This document shows, piece after piece, positions 24,897 to 32,887 of a DNA stretch of 64,000 nt; the stretch's first letter is position 1, and each line of letters starts with the position of its first letter. The notes below the pieces were generated by a model. It ran no database searches and was not told the origin of the DNA. It saw nothing but the letters and a program-made list of their open reading frames with translations. The stretch is from an uncultured Myxococcales bacterium. GTDB taxonomy: Bacteria > Myxococcota_A > UBA9042 > DTJE01. The stretch spans positions 62,001-126,000 of the forward strand of contig CAIZWN010000076.1 of assembly GCA_903936705.1 (NCBI GenBank). Direction: 5' to 3'. The position numbers and the translations under genes are program-made.

Positions 24897-25586
24897 CTAC
24901 GCGGCAAGAATGACACCGTCCAGGCCACGGATATCCGGAACGAAGAAGCGCCGACCTTCCCACGACAAAAGACCCTGGCCTCGCAGCCGGTTCAAGGCCC
25001 TGATCGCCGTTTCAAGGGTCGTGCCCGTCAAATCAGCCAGGTCCTGGCGGGTGAGGGCGAGATCCAGGATGACGCCACGGCAGTCGCCAAGGATGCCATA
25101 GCGGCGGCACAGGTCTGCCAGGGCGCGGCACAGGCGGCCCTCGACATTCAACACTGCCAGGGCCGAAAGGTCCTCGGTCGATTCGCGCTGCCGGAAGGCC
25201 AGCAAGCGCAACAGGTTTCCGGCCAGTTGTGGCCATTCAGCCAGCAGGCGACGGAATGCCGGGGCGGGAAGCCGCCAGGCGGTGCCGTCAGACAATGCCC
25301 GGGCCGACAAGGCGTGGACACGGCCTTCGATCACGCTGGCAATATCCAGATCGTCACCCATCGACAATACGTCCAGGATCGTGGAGGCGCCGGTTGCAGC
25401 ATGCCGAACCTGTTTGACGCGTCCGCGCAGAACGACAAAAAGTGCATCCGCGGGGTCGCCCTGTCTGAACAGGTCTTCGCTGCGGGCAAAGGAAACTTCC
25501 GACCCGACTTCCTCGAGGTGGGCAAACTGCGCCTCGGTCAGGCCCTCGAATAACGTCACGCGCTGGAATCTTTGGCTGGTGGTCAT
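24897..25586 (-). CDS. Crp/Fnr-family transcription regulator
   Basis: This 229-residue protein has an N-terminal cyclic-nucleotide-type beta-roll (about 10-130, GDPADALFVVLRGRVKQV) and a C-terminal winged helix (about 165-225, LTRQDLADLTGTTLETAIRALNRLRGQGLL), the Crp/Fnr layout. It has no N-terminal cysteine cluster for an FNR iron-sulfur centre, and the beta-roll lacks the classical cAMP phosphate-binding FGE...PRxA, so its signal is unknown. ATG 25586 is used because GGAGG lies eight bases upstream. It is divergent from tryptophanase, and two palindromes in the shared region are good candidates for its binding sites. Confidence 0.9.
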   Translation of the reverse strand: MTTSQRFQRVTLFEGLTEAQFAHLEEVGSEVSFARSEDLFRQGDPADALFVVLRGRVKQVRHAATGASTILDVLSMGDDLDIASVIEGRVHALSARALSDGTAWRLPAPAFRRLLAEWPQLAGNLLRLLAFRQRESTEDLSALAVLNVEGRLCRALADLCRRYGILGDCRGVILDLALTRQDLADLTGTTLETAIRALNRLRGQGLLSWEGRRFFVPDIRGLDGVILAA

Positions 25587-25642
25587 GGGGTCTTCCTCCA
25601 AAGGAACTGCCTGTCGAGAAGTATTGCAACGGTCGTGCCAGA

Positions 25643-25657
25643 TGACGCGGGGCGTCA
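25643..25657. promoter_or_regulatory. Palindrome between crp-type regulator and tnaA (site A)
   Basis: TGACGC, GGG and GCGTCA form a perfect 15-bp inverted repeat, a size typical for Crp/Fnr-family dimers. It lies 57-71 bases before the regulator gene and 69 bases upstream of the tnaA -35 box. The inner part GACGC-N3-GCGTC recurs in the leader of the symporter operon (40523-40535). Confidence 0.55.
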
Positions 25658-25668
25658 CGGAAATGACT

Positions 25669-25682
25669 ACTTTTCAAAAAGT
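25669..25682. promoter_or_regulatory. Palindrome between crp-type regulator and tnaA (site B)
   Basis: ACTTTT, CA and AAAAGT form a perfect 14-bp inverted repeat in an AT-rich island, 25 bp from site A. It could be a second operator or the upstream element of a promoter. Confidence 0.45.
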
Positions 25683-25725
25683 GCACGTTTCCTCCCGCCA
25701 ATGGCGATTGTCGGCGGGTCTGGTG

Positions 25726-25754
25726 TTGTCAGCGCACTTCTGCGGCGATAGAGT
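25726..25754 (+). promoter_or_regulatory. Candidate promoter of tnaA
   Basis: TTGTCA (25726-25731) and TAGAGT (25749-25754) are 17 bases apart. The predicted leader before ATG 25797 is about 36 bases, too short for a TnaC-type leader peptide. Confidence 0.5.
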
Positions 25755-25796
25755 CCCTGCGGGCCAACAGGTGTTTCGATTCCAGCGGAGACCGGC

Positions 25797-27167
25797 ATGC
25801 GAACAATCATCGAACCCTTTAAAATCAAGATGATAGAGCCGATCAAGATGACCACTCGCCAGCAGCGACAGGCAATTCTTCAGAAGGCGGGCTACAACCC
25901 GTTCCTGATCCTGGCGGAAGATGTCCTGATCGACCTGCTTACCGACTCGGGGACCTCGGCGATGTCATCCGAGCAGTGGGCCGCCATGATGCGTGGCGAC
26001 GAGTCGTACGCCGGGGCCAAATCCTTCGTCAGGTTCGAGAGTGTGGTAAAAAGCCTCACCGACCTGAGGCATATCATCCCGACTCATCAGGGACGGGCGG
26101 CCGAGCGGATCCTCTTTTCCGCCATCGGGGGGCCCGGAACCGTCATCCCGTCGAACACCCACTTCGACACGACGCGGGCGAACATCGAACATTCGGGCGC
26201 CACGGCAACCGATCTGATCGACCCGCGGAATACCGATCCGGTGGTGAAGGGCGATTTCAAGGGCAACATGGACGTCCCGGCCCTGGAGCGCCTGATCGAG
26301 CGCGTAGGCTCAGACCGCATTCCTCTGGTCATGATGACCATCACGAACAACGCCACCGGCGGGCAGCCGGTGTCCATGGGCAACCTGAAGGCGGTGCACC
26401 AGGTTTGCCAACGACACGGTATTCCCATGTTCATCGACGCGGCACGTTTCGCCGAAAATGCCTGGTTCATCAAGCAGCGCGAACCTGGGTACGGCCAGTG
26501 TTCCCTGGCCGAGATCGCACATGAGGCGTTTTCGCTGGCCCAGGGCGTAACGATGTCCTGCAAGAAGGACGCGCTGGTAAACATTGGAGGTTTCCTTGCG
26601 CTGAATGACGACGATCTGGCGATGAAATGTCGCAGTGCGTTGATCCTGACCGAGGGATTTCCGACCTATGGAGGTCTTGCGGGTCGCGACCTGGAGGCCA
26701 TAGCGCAGGGACTGGTCGAGATTCTCGACGAGGACTATATGCACTATCGGATCCGCAGCGTGGAGTTCCTGGGGGAACGGCTGCTGCAGGCCGGTGTCCC
26801 AATCTTCGAGCCGCCAGGCGGGCACGCGATCTACCTGGATGCCAGACGATTCCTGCCACACATCCCGCCACAGCGGTTTCCCGGACAGGCGCTGATGGCA
26901 GAATTGTATATCGAAGGTGGCGTACGCACTTGCGAGATAGGGTCCGTCATGTTCGGTCGGTACGACCCCGACGGGAAATTCGTTGGCGCCGCAAACGAGC
27001 TGGTTCGACTGGCAATCCCCAGGCGCGTCTATACCCAAAGTCACATTGAATACGTGGTCGAGGTTGTCGTCGGGGTATTCGAGCGTCGGGAAGCGATTCG
27101 CGGCCTGAAGTTCGAGTACGAGGCGCCGGTCCTGCGCCATTTCATGTCCACCTTCGCGCCGGAATGA
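25797..27167 (+). CDS. tnaA: Tryptophanase
   Basis: This PLP enzyme splits L-tryptophan into indole, pyruvate and ammonia. The 456-residue length is close to E. coli TnaA (471). Shared signatures are NPFLILAEDVLIDLLTDSG, AAMMRGDESYAG, IPTHQGRAAE, FIDAARFAENAWFIKQRE, the Schiff-base Lys in MSCKKDALV, and EGFPTYGGLAGRD. Tyrosine phenol-lyase is the close alternative, but the C-terminal CEIGSVMFGRYDPDGK matches the tryptophanase version (VEIGS-x-LLGRDPxTGK) and lacks the Arg used by tyrosine phenol-lyase. ATG 25797 has GGAG seven bases upstream. The divergent Crp-type regulator suggests catabolite or redox control. Indole made here could also act as a signal. Confidence 0.92.
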   Translation: MRTIIEPFKIKMIEPIKMTTRQQRQAILQKAGYNPFLILAEDVLIDLLTDSGTSAMSSEQWAAMMRGDESYAGAKSFVRFESVVKSLTDLRHIIPTHQGRAAERILFSAIGGPGTVIPSNTHFDTTRANIEHSGATATDLIDPRNTDPVVKGDFKGNMDVPALERLIERVGSDRIPLVMMTITNNATGGQPVSMGNLKAVHQVCQRHGIPMFIDAARFAENAWFIKQREPGYGQCSLAEIAHEAFSLAQGVTMSCKKDALVNIGGFLALNDDDLAMKCRSALILTEGFPTYGGLAGRDLEAIAQGLVEILDEDYMHYRIRSVEFLGERLLQAGVPIFEPPGGHAIYLDARRFLPHIPPQRFPGQALMAELYIEGGVRTCEIGSVMFGRYDPDGKFVGAANELVRLAIPRRVYTQSHIEYVVEVVVGVFERREAIRGLKFEYEAPVLRHFMSTFAPE

Positions 27168-27220
27168 GAATGGAGTGAGCCGGCGGGAGAGGGCGGGCGT
27201 TGAGTACGGGCGGATTTGCC

Positions 27221-27315
27221 TCCCCCACCGGCTAGGGGGAACTGGAACCCTTGTGGGGTCCGGCACGACCCGGTTTTGGCACCGCTCGGACCGGCAACTA
27301 AGAGGATAATTCCTC
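27221..27315 (+). ncRNA. Structured region between tnaA and the exonuclease gene
   Basis: Four stems can be drawn by eye. Stem 1 is TCCCCC (27221-27226) with GGGGGA (27235-27240). Stem 2 is GGAACCC (27244-27250) with GGGGTCC (27255-27261), one mismatch. Stem 3 is GGTCCG (27257-27262) with CGGACC (27287-27292). Stem 4 is GAGGA (27302-27306) with TCCTC (27311-27315), followed by ACGGTTTT. Stems 2 and 3 share bases and exclude each other, as in a switching leader. It may instead be a complex tnaA terminator. No known riboswitch or tRNA matches. Confidence 0.35.
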
Positions 27316-27404
27316 ACGGTTTTACAGTCAACCATGGGGCCCTGGAATTTTGGGTGGTAAATTCATCGGGGTGCGAGGCGGCGGTCGCAAGGAACGGAGG
27401 ACAT

Positions 27405-28202
27405 GTGGCGGGATGGCGAGATCTTCCACTGGTTGGTCTGGATACCGAAACCACCGGATTGTCGGTCGTGGAGGACAGGATCTTCGAGATTGCAGTTGTG
27501 ACTTTCGAGGGCGGTTGCATTTCCGACCCGTTCTGCGAACTTATGGATCCGACGCGACCACTTTCTGACGCCGCTGCCTTGAAGACAGGCGTGACCGATA
27601 GCGATCTGGCTGGCCGGCCGACATTTGCCCACTTTGCGCCCGAGATCCTTCGGCGCATCGAGGGGAGAATAGTCGTTGGCTATAACCTGATCGGTTACGA
27701 CATGCCTTTGCTGAAGGCTGAACTGGCTCGGGTGGGGCTGGAACTGCCGGACTGCCACATGGTTGACGTGTTGATCTTTGCTCGAGCCCTGATGCCGGGT
27801 GGCCGTCACCGTCTGGAGGAAGCCGTCCGGCATTTTGCCGTTCCCATGGACAACGCGCATCGAGCCAGTGCTGATGCCGAGGCTACGGTGCGGTTGCTGC
27901 TGGCGATGGCGAAGGATCTGCCATCGGAACTGCCCGACCTGCTGCGCCTGCAGGCACAGTGGCAGGCGGAACAGCGGGCCAAGCGGGCGATGTGGCGATC
28001 CAAGCCGTCGCAAGGCTCGCGCGAAGTTCTGCGTGGCGATATGTCCCCCGGTGCCGGACTCCTGGATGACATGGGCAGGCCCAGCCTTGGGCCGTCCTAT
28101 CTCTATGGGAAGGAGATAGACCCGCTGAGGGCCTTCCTGCAGAACTGGTTCAACAGCCTGCCGGCACGCGATGCAGCGAAGGGCGAAGGCGGGATTTCGT
28201 AG
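27405..28202 (+). CDS. DnaQ-like 3'-5' exonuclease
   Basis: This 265-residue protein has the three DEDDh exonuclease motifs: Exo I DTETTGL (about 13-19), Exo II GYNLIGYDMPLL, and Exo III HRASADAEAT with the catalytic His and Asp. Such domains proofread or trim DNA or RNA with two metal ions. The region after about residue 185 is rich in Gln, Arg and Trp and has no recognised domain. GTG 27405 is chosen because GGAGG lies four bases before it and the motif I strand starts ten residues in; the frame remains open upstream, through the structured region. A second, shorter exonuclease of the same superfamily is encoded at 36705-37415. Confidence 0.85.
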   Translation: MAGWRDLPLVGLDTETTGLSVVEDRIFEIAVVTFEGGCISDPFCELMDPTRPLSDAAALKTGVTDSDLAGRPTFAHFAPEILRRIEGRIVVGYNLIGYDMPLLKAELARVGLELPDCHMVDVLIFARALMPGGRHRLEEAVRHFAVPMDNAHRASADAEATVRLLLAMAKDLPSELPDLLRLQAQWQAEQRAKRAMWRSKPSQGSREVLRGDMSPGAGLLDDMGRPSLGPSYLYGKEIDPLRAFLQNWFNSLPARDAAKGEGGIS

Positions 28203-28228
28203 GGCCGTTTCCTGCCGATTTCTGCTTG

Positions 28229-28258
28229 TTGACCGTTGCGTTTCATACGTCCTATGAT
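28229..28258 (+). promoter_or_regulatory. Candidate promoter of the propeller lipoprotein gene
   Basis: TTGACC (28229-28234) and TATGAT (28253-28258) are 18 bases apart. The expected start near 28265 argues against the upstream ATG at 28236 and for 28284 or 28293. Confidence 0.55.
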
Positions 28259-28292
28259 TACCCCCCCTTGTGTATCGCGACGGATGGTCGGC

Positions 28293-29768
28293 ATGAACGA
28301 TTATGTACTGGGCGGTGAGGCTGTGGATCTTGGGCCCGGGGATTGCCGTAAAGATGCCTTCCTGGGCGAACGAAAGTCGAAATCCCGCGCATTCTGTGCA
28401 GGCATCATCGTCCTGGCGACTGTTCCGCTGGGTTGCTATCACAACATCGATGTCCCCAGGTGCGCCACTTTGGCCGATTGCCCCTCTGGCAGCGGTTATT
28501 CAGCCTGTGAGGACGGGTACTGTTTCATGGCGGGCCAGTGCGCGGGGGTCTTGCCGATTGCAGGGGATGGCTGTTGCGCCGTTACCGAAGGCGATCGCAC
28601 GGCAGATACTGACTGCCTGGTTGCCGACCACCTGCTGGGGTGCCAGAAGATTGCAGGGCCGGTGGCCAGCGGTGCAGGCGACCTGTTCGTCACGTGCCGG
28701 TCGATCGACGCAGCAGGGTCGTCAGAGGTTGTCGTGCGCCGGATTGAGGCCGACGGGACTGTTGCCCAGCCCTGGGTTGTCGGCCCTGCAACCAGTCTTC
28801 TGCCTCCGATAATCAGCAGGAATGCCGGCGTTTACGCGGCTTTTCATGGTGGCGTCGTGCGGTATGACGGATCGACCGGGAATGTCGTCAGGACGATTTT
28901 GTCGGACCCGCCTGTTGGCGGGCTGGCGGCGGCGGCGGCCAGCGACGAATCGCACGATGTCGTGGCATGGCCGACGGCGTCCGGAAAGGTTGTCATCTAT
29001 GACGAGAACGAGGGAAGTTCGGCGGTGTTCAGCGCCCCTGCCGAAACCGGGGGCGTCTGGGACGCATTTGCGATGACGGCCTCTGTTCGCGATGTGCCGC
29101 TGCGGCTGCGATTCTACCTGCTGTGGAAGGACGGCACTTTGTGGTCCGTCGAGCCGGTAAACAATCCGATGGGGCCGGTGGCCTCGATCCTTCTGGACAA
29201 GCTGCCGATAGCCCCGCCGCTGGGGCTTGATGGACGGGTCTACGTGGTGGTGGAAGGTGGCAGGCTGGAATGTCTGTCCGAGCGAGGCGCCGTTTTCGAG
29301 CAGCGGTGGACCGTCGATCTGGGCGGGCCGATTTCCGGTGGCCTGCTGGTTGACCCGACAGGGTCGATCGTTGCGGTGCTTCAGTCCGGCAAGGTGGTGG
29401 TGGTGCGGGAGGTGGGTGGCAGCGGATCGGTTGTGGCCAGCGGCGAGATGGGTGGCCCGATTGGCGACATATATCCATTCCTGGGCGATGCCCCTCGGGT
29501 GGCGGCGGTCACTGCCGATGGGCGAGGCTTGCGATCGGTGCTGCGCCAGGAAACTGATGGTGTCGTGACTTTTCAGACGGGTCTTTCATTCGACGTGCCG
29601 GCGCAGATTGCCGGGGCCCCGCTGCTGGCTTGGGGCCAGTTGTGGCTGGCAACCGGTTCCGGTCATCTTGTTGCCTGGAAGTTTCCGGACCAGCACCCGG
29701 CTGGCAGATTCGTGCGATTCGGGGCCGACTTGGGGGGGTCGGGCATGACGTCCGTGGTGACCAAGTAG
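28293..29768 (+). CDS. Lipoprotein with a probable beta-propeller domain
   Basis: This 491-residue protein has an unusually long, charged N-terminus before the hydrophobic stretch AFCAGIIVLATVPLGC, which ends in a lipobox. A cysteine-rich part follows (about 45-110, CATLADCPSGSGYSACEDGYC). The rest consists of repeated beta-strand units of the type GRVYVVVEGGRLECLSERG and GSIVAVLQSGKVVVVREVGG, as in PQQ/WD-like propellers. There is no catalytic motif, so binding or scaffolding on the outer membrane is likely. The start is uncertain: no strong ribosome site lies before ATG 28284 or 28293, but the promoter at 28229-28258 excludes earlier ones. It precedes another lipoprotein on the same strand by 91 bases. 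Confidence 0.65.
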   Translation: MNDYVLGGEAVDLGPGDCRKDAFLGERKSKSRAFCAGIIVLATVPLGCYHNIDVPRCATLADCPSGSGYSACEDGYCFMAGQCAGVLPIAGDGCCAVTEGDRTADTDCLVADHLLGCQKIAGPVASGAGDLFVTCRSIDAAGSSEVVVRRIEADGTVAQPWVVGPATSLLPPIISRNAGVYAAFHGGVVRYDGSTGNVVRTILSDPPVGGLAAAAASDESHDVVAWPTASGKVVIYDENEGSSAVFSAPAETGGVWDAFAMTASVRDVPLRLRFYLLWKDGTLWSVEPVNNPMGPVASILLDKLPIAPPLGLDGRVYVVVEGGRLECLSERGAVFEQRWTVDLGGPISGGLLVDPTGSIVAVLQSGKVVVVREVGGSGSVVASGEMGGPIGDIYPFLGDAPRVAAVTADGRGLRSVLRQETDGVVTFQTGLSFDVPAQIAGAPLLAWGQLWLATGSGHLVAWKFPDQHPAGRFVRFGADLGGSGMTSVVTK

Positions 29769-29788
29769 CATTGCAACCAGTGGTGATT

Positions 29789-29805
29789 CCGGCACGCCGT
29801 GCCGG
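29789..29805 (+). terminator. Hairpin after the propeller lipoprotein gene
   Basis: CCGGCAC, GCC and GTGCCGG form a perfect seven-pair stem 21 bases past the stop. No T-run follows. A short direct repeat (GTGAAGGCGA, twice) lies just beyond. Confidence 0.4.
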
Positions 29806-29859
29806 CGACAGTGAAGGCGACTGTGAAGGCGATCTTGCGACTTTCTGATGGAGGCTGTT

Positions 29860-32172
29860 GTGGATCGGACGTTGATGGTGCCCCTGACCTTGCTTCAAGT
29901 GCTGGTGCTGATTTTCGCGGCGTGCGGGAGTGGTGGTTCGGCAGAACCGACGCCACCCCAGGCTGAATGCCTGCGCGATCTGGATTGCAATGATCTTGTG
30001 GACTGTTCCGACGATGTCTGCGGCCTTACCATCAACGGTGGCCGCAAATGCGAGCATTCCCCCAACAACGCCTTTTGCGATGCCGGAGCCGAGTGCCTGA
30101 TCGATTCCGCGCTGGGGTCCGGTTGCTTCAAGACGGCCGCTTTGTGGTGCGCAAACCGCGAGGAAGGCGCCCCGTGCGTGGCGCAGGATCTTTGCGCCCT
30201 GGGAAATCCGGTCTGCAAGGGTGGCGATTGCACGTTTGAACGCAAGGAATGTGCGCCGTCGGTATGCCTGGATTCACAGGGTTGCGATGCCACGACAGGC
30301 CAATGCCAGACGACCCCGAAACCGGATGGCACCTCGTGCGAAAGCAATGATCTTTCGTGCAGCCAGAACGAGTGCCAGGATGGCAAGTGCGTGGTGGTGA
30401 CCAATTCATGTGAATGCGGCGATGAAAACCCTTGCAAGGCCAGCACCGACCTGTGCGTCAAGGCGCCGTCCTGTGTTGACGGAACGTGTGTGTACTCGCC
30501 GGTTGTGTGCCAGCCGGACGAGGAATGCCGCAAGTTCACCTGCGATCCTGCCGACGGGGCATGTGTTCCAAACCCGATCCGGGAGGGCGAGTCGTGCGAT
30601 GACGGTTTGGCCTGCACCGGGCCTGACAAGTGTACCGCGGGGGTGTGCATTGGCGGGCCGGTAATCGTGTGCCAGCAGGAGCCGTGCAAAACGTCTACCT
30701 GCGTCGAACCGGTCGGCTGCGTCCTGGCCAACATCCCGGACAGCACTTCGTGCAACAACGGCAACCTGTGCGACGGATTGGACCAGTGTTCGGACGGCCA
30801 GTGCCTGGGCGTCGGCCCGATCGTCGAATGCAATGACGGCGATTCCTGCACCCAGGATCAGTGCCGTCCCGCCGACGGGGGGTGCGACCACATCACCATT
30901 CCGAATTGCTGCGGGAACGGCATTCTCGAGGCGGGTGAATTGTGCGACCCGGGGCACATCGACGTGCCTTTGTGTGCAGCCGATTGCAAGTTCATGACTG
31001 GCGACTTGTCCCTGCAAGGACGAAATCCTGCCGTCGTGTGGTGGACCCAGGGAAATTCCGGCCTTGTCGCTCTGCAGGAAGTGGACGAAGGCGGAATGCC
31101 CATCCTGACCGTCCGGAAGGTCGCGGCCAACGGCAGCATCGGGGCTGTGATCGTGGTGCCAGGCGTGAATTCGGACGTCGATGACGTGTTCCGCCCGGCG
31201 CTGGCGGTTCTTCCCGACGGGAAGTTCCTGCTGGCCTTCTACGACCCGCCGGCACTGGGGCTGCGCCTGCTGGACGCGGACGGGGCCGTGCTGGGGACCC
31301 ACTCGATTCCGGATGCCGTAAGTTCGGGCGCCGACGGGCCCGGCGACAATCTGAAGCTGGGCGCACTGGACGGCCTTTTCATGGTCGCATGGACCGTCAA
31401 GCACGTGGTCAGCCCTCGCACCTTCCAGGAGATCAGGGCTACCTGGGTCAACCTGGTCAACGACAAACCCATGTACTCTTTTCCAAAGAGCCTGACCGGC
31501 CACAGCGTGGCCGCCCCCGTGAACAACATCATGGACTCCTTGTGCATGGGGCGCGGCGGCGGCCTTGTCACCATGTTGACCCGGGCCAACAGTCAGGCGC
31601 GCAACCGCTCGGCTTTCCTGGGTACCGATGCAGTCGAGCAACCTGTGATCGATCTGGACCAGAACACCTCGGATTTCACCCTTCCTCCCCACTGCGGTTT
31701 GCGTGGCGAGGAAGGCTTCTGGACCCTAGTCAGCAGCAATATTACGGTCGGGGATAGCCGTGGAGTGCAGTGTTCGACCGTCACGCTTGACCAGATCGGT
31801 CAGGCTCCCGGACCGGCGAACATACTGGCTCAATCGCTTTTCGTTCAAGGCGCGCCCTTCGAAATGATATCGCCTTCGCTTGGCAGATTGGTGCCGTGGG
31901 GCGTCCGGCAGGGGTTCGTTACCCTGTGGACGGTGGTTGGTTCCGATGGGCAGGCCACCGACCTGGTCCTGAAGGCTCATGATTTCAGCGCCGCCGGTAC
32001 CTTGGTCGGAGACCCGCTGCCCGTCGAAGGCGCCACCGCAGGCTTCGCAATGTCCCTTGACGCGACAAACGGACCCGAGGGTGCGATGCTGATTGCCTGG
32101 GATCACCAGGAGGTGATGGCCTCCAGCGTTCTGCCGGGGACCGTCCGGATGCGTTTCCTGGCCCCTCCATGA
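29860..32172 (+). CDS. Cysteine-rich repeat lipoprotein
   Basis: This 770-residue protein has a lipobox (LIFAAC). Residues about 35-370 are a chain of cysteine repeats such as CDDGLACTGPDKCTAGVC and CNDGDSCTQDQC, ending with a Myxo-disulfide-like unit (CCGNGILEAGELCDPGHIDVPLC, split here by its variable loop). Residues 370-770 contain few cysteines and many beta-strands (for example GNSGLVALQEVDEGG and LAVLPDGKFLLAFYDPP), which suggests a propeller-like domain. The arrangement fits an extended, disulfide-stiffened stalk carrying a head on the cell surface. GTG 29860 is chosen because GGAGG lies five bases before it; ATG 29848 overlaps that ribosome site. Function is unknown. Confidence 0.75.
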   Translation: MDRTLMVPLTLLQVLVLIFAACGSGGSAEPTPPQAECLRDLDCNDLVDCSDDVCGLTINGGRKCEHSPNNAFCDAGAECLIDSALGSGCFKTAALWCANREEGAPCVAQDLCALGNPVCKGGDCTFERKECAPSVCLDSQGCDATTGQCQTTPKPDGTSCESNDLSCSQNECQDGKCVVVTNSCECGDENPCKASTDLCVKAPSCVDGTCVYSPVVCQPDEECRKFTCDPADGACVPNPIREGESCDDGLACTGPDKCTAGVCIGGPVIVCQQEPCKTSTCVEPVGCVLANIPDSTSCNNGNLCDGLDQCSDGQCLGVGPIVECNDGDSCTQDQCRPADGGCDHITIPNCCGNGILEAGELCDPGHIDVPLCAADCKFMTGDLSLQGRNPAVVWWTQGNSGLVALQEVDEGGMPILTVRKVAANGSIGAVIVVPGVNSDVDDVFRPALAVLPDGKFLLAFYDPPALGLRLLDADGAVLGTHSIPDAVSSGADGPGDNLKLGALDGLFMVAWTVKHVVSPRTFQEIRATWVNLVNDKPMYSFPKSLTGHSVAAPVNNIMDSLCMGRGGGLVTMLTRANSQARNRSAFLGTDAVEQPVIDLDQNTSDFTLPPHCGLRGEEGFWTLVSSNITVGDSRGVQCSTVTLDQIGQAPGPANILAQSLFVQGAPFEMISPSLGRLVPWGVRQGFVTLWTVVGSDGQATDLVLKAHDFSAAGTLVGDPLPVEGATAGFAMSLDATNGPEGAMLIAWDHQEVMASSVLPGTVRMRFLAPP

Positions 32173-32212
32173 GACCGGACTTGTACCACGTCACCAGGGG
32201 AGGTATCGCTTA

Positions 32213-32887
32213 ATGGAACTGACCTTCATCGGGCACGCATGCTTTCTGCTGGAAAACGACGCGGGCGTGCGAGTCCTGCTTGACCCGTACCAGCCGGGAG
32301 CCTTCGGAGGCAGGATGGGCCTGAAGGCTTTTCTTCGGCCCGTCGATGTCGTTGTATCGAGCCACGACCACCTGGACCACTTTCATATCGACCCGGCGTT
32401 CGGGACCCCGGACGTGGTGCGCAAGGATTGCGTTGCCCGTGGAATCGCCTTCAAGGGTGTTCGGTTGCCGCATGATGCCGAGGATGGCGCCAGCCGCGGT
32501 TGGGTGACGGGATTCAGGTTCGAACTGGACGGGGTGTCGATAGTGCATCCGGGAGACCTGGGGCGGCCTCCAACACCGGATGAGGTGCGGGAACTGGCGC
32601 CGGTGGACGTGCTGCTGCTGCCGGTGGGCGGGACTTTCACCATGGGTCCTGACGAGGCGATGCAGACGATCGCGGCGCTGCATCCGCGACTGGTCATTCC
32701 GATGCACTACCTGTTGCCGTCGGTGGACCTGCCCCTGAGGCCGGTCGAGGACTTCCTGGCCCTTGTGAACCACAAGGGTTGGGCGGTCGAGCGGCGCAGC
32801 CAGCAGCCGATGGCCATACGCAAGGCCGATCTGACGTCATCCACGCAGGTGCTGGTCCTGTCGCCAACCCATTTAAGTGATCAGTGA
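32213..32887 (+). CDS. Metallo-beta-lactamase-fold hydrolase (UPF0173-like)
   Basis: This 224-residue cytoplasmic protein has the metal-binding motif SHDHLDH (about 50-56), a second ligand in HPGD and a late His in PMHY. MELTFIGHACFLLE at the start and IVHPGDLG in the middle are typical of the small UPF0173/UlaG-like metal-dependent hydrolases, whose substrates are mostly unknown. A GGGAGG lies before the ATG, at a distance of nine bases. Its last seven bases overlap the end of the convergent uracil phosphoribosyltransferase-like gene. Confidence 0.87.
   Translation: MELTFIGHACFLLENDAGVRVLLDPYQPGAFGGRMGLKAFLRPVDVVVSSHDHLDHFHIDPAFGTPDVVRKDCVARGIAFKGVRLPHDAEDGASRGWVTGFRFELDGVSIVHPGDLGRPPTPDEVRELAPVDVLLLPVGGTFTMGPDEAMQTIAALHPRLVIPMHYLLPSVDLPLRPVEDFLALVNHKGWAVERRSQQPMAIRKADLTSSTQVLVLSPTHLSDQ

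Noticed and set aside
25755-25796. Possible TnaC leader peptide for tnaA
   Set aside because: The space between the predicted transcript start and the tnaA ATG is only about 36 bases and has no small frame with Trp.
27255-27340. tRNA-like pieces, including a GTA 'anticodon' and a D-arm-like stretch on the minus strand
   Set aside because: No complete cloverleaf: the anticodon stem does not pair properly and the T-loop consensus is missing.
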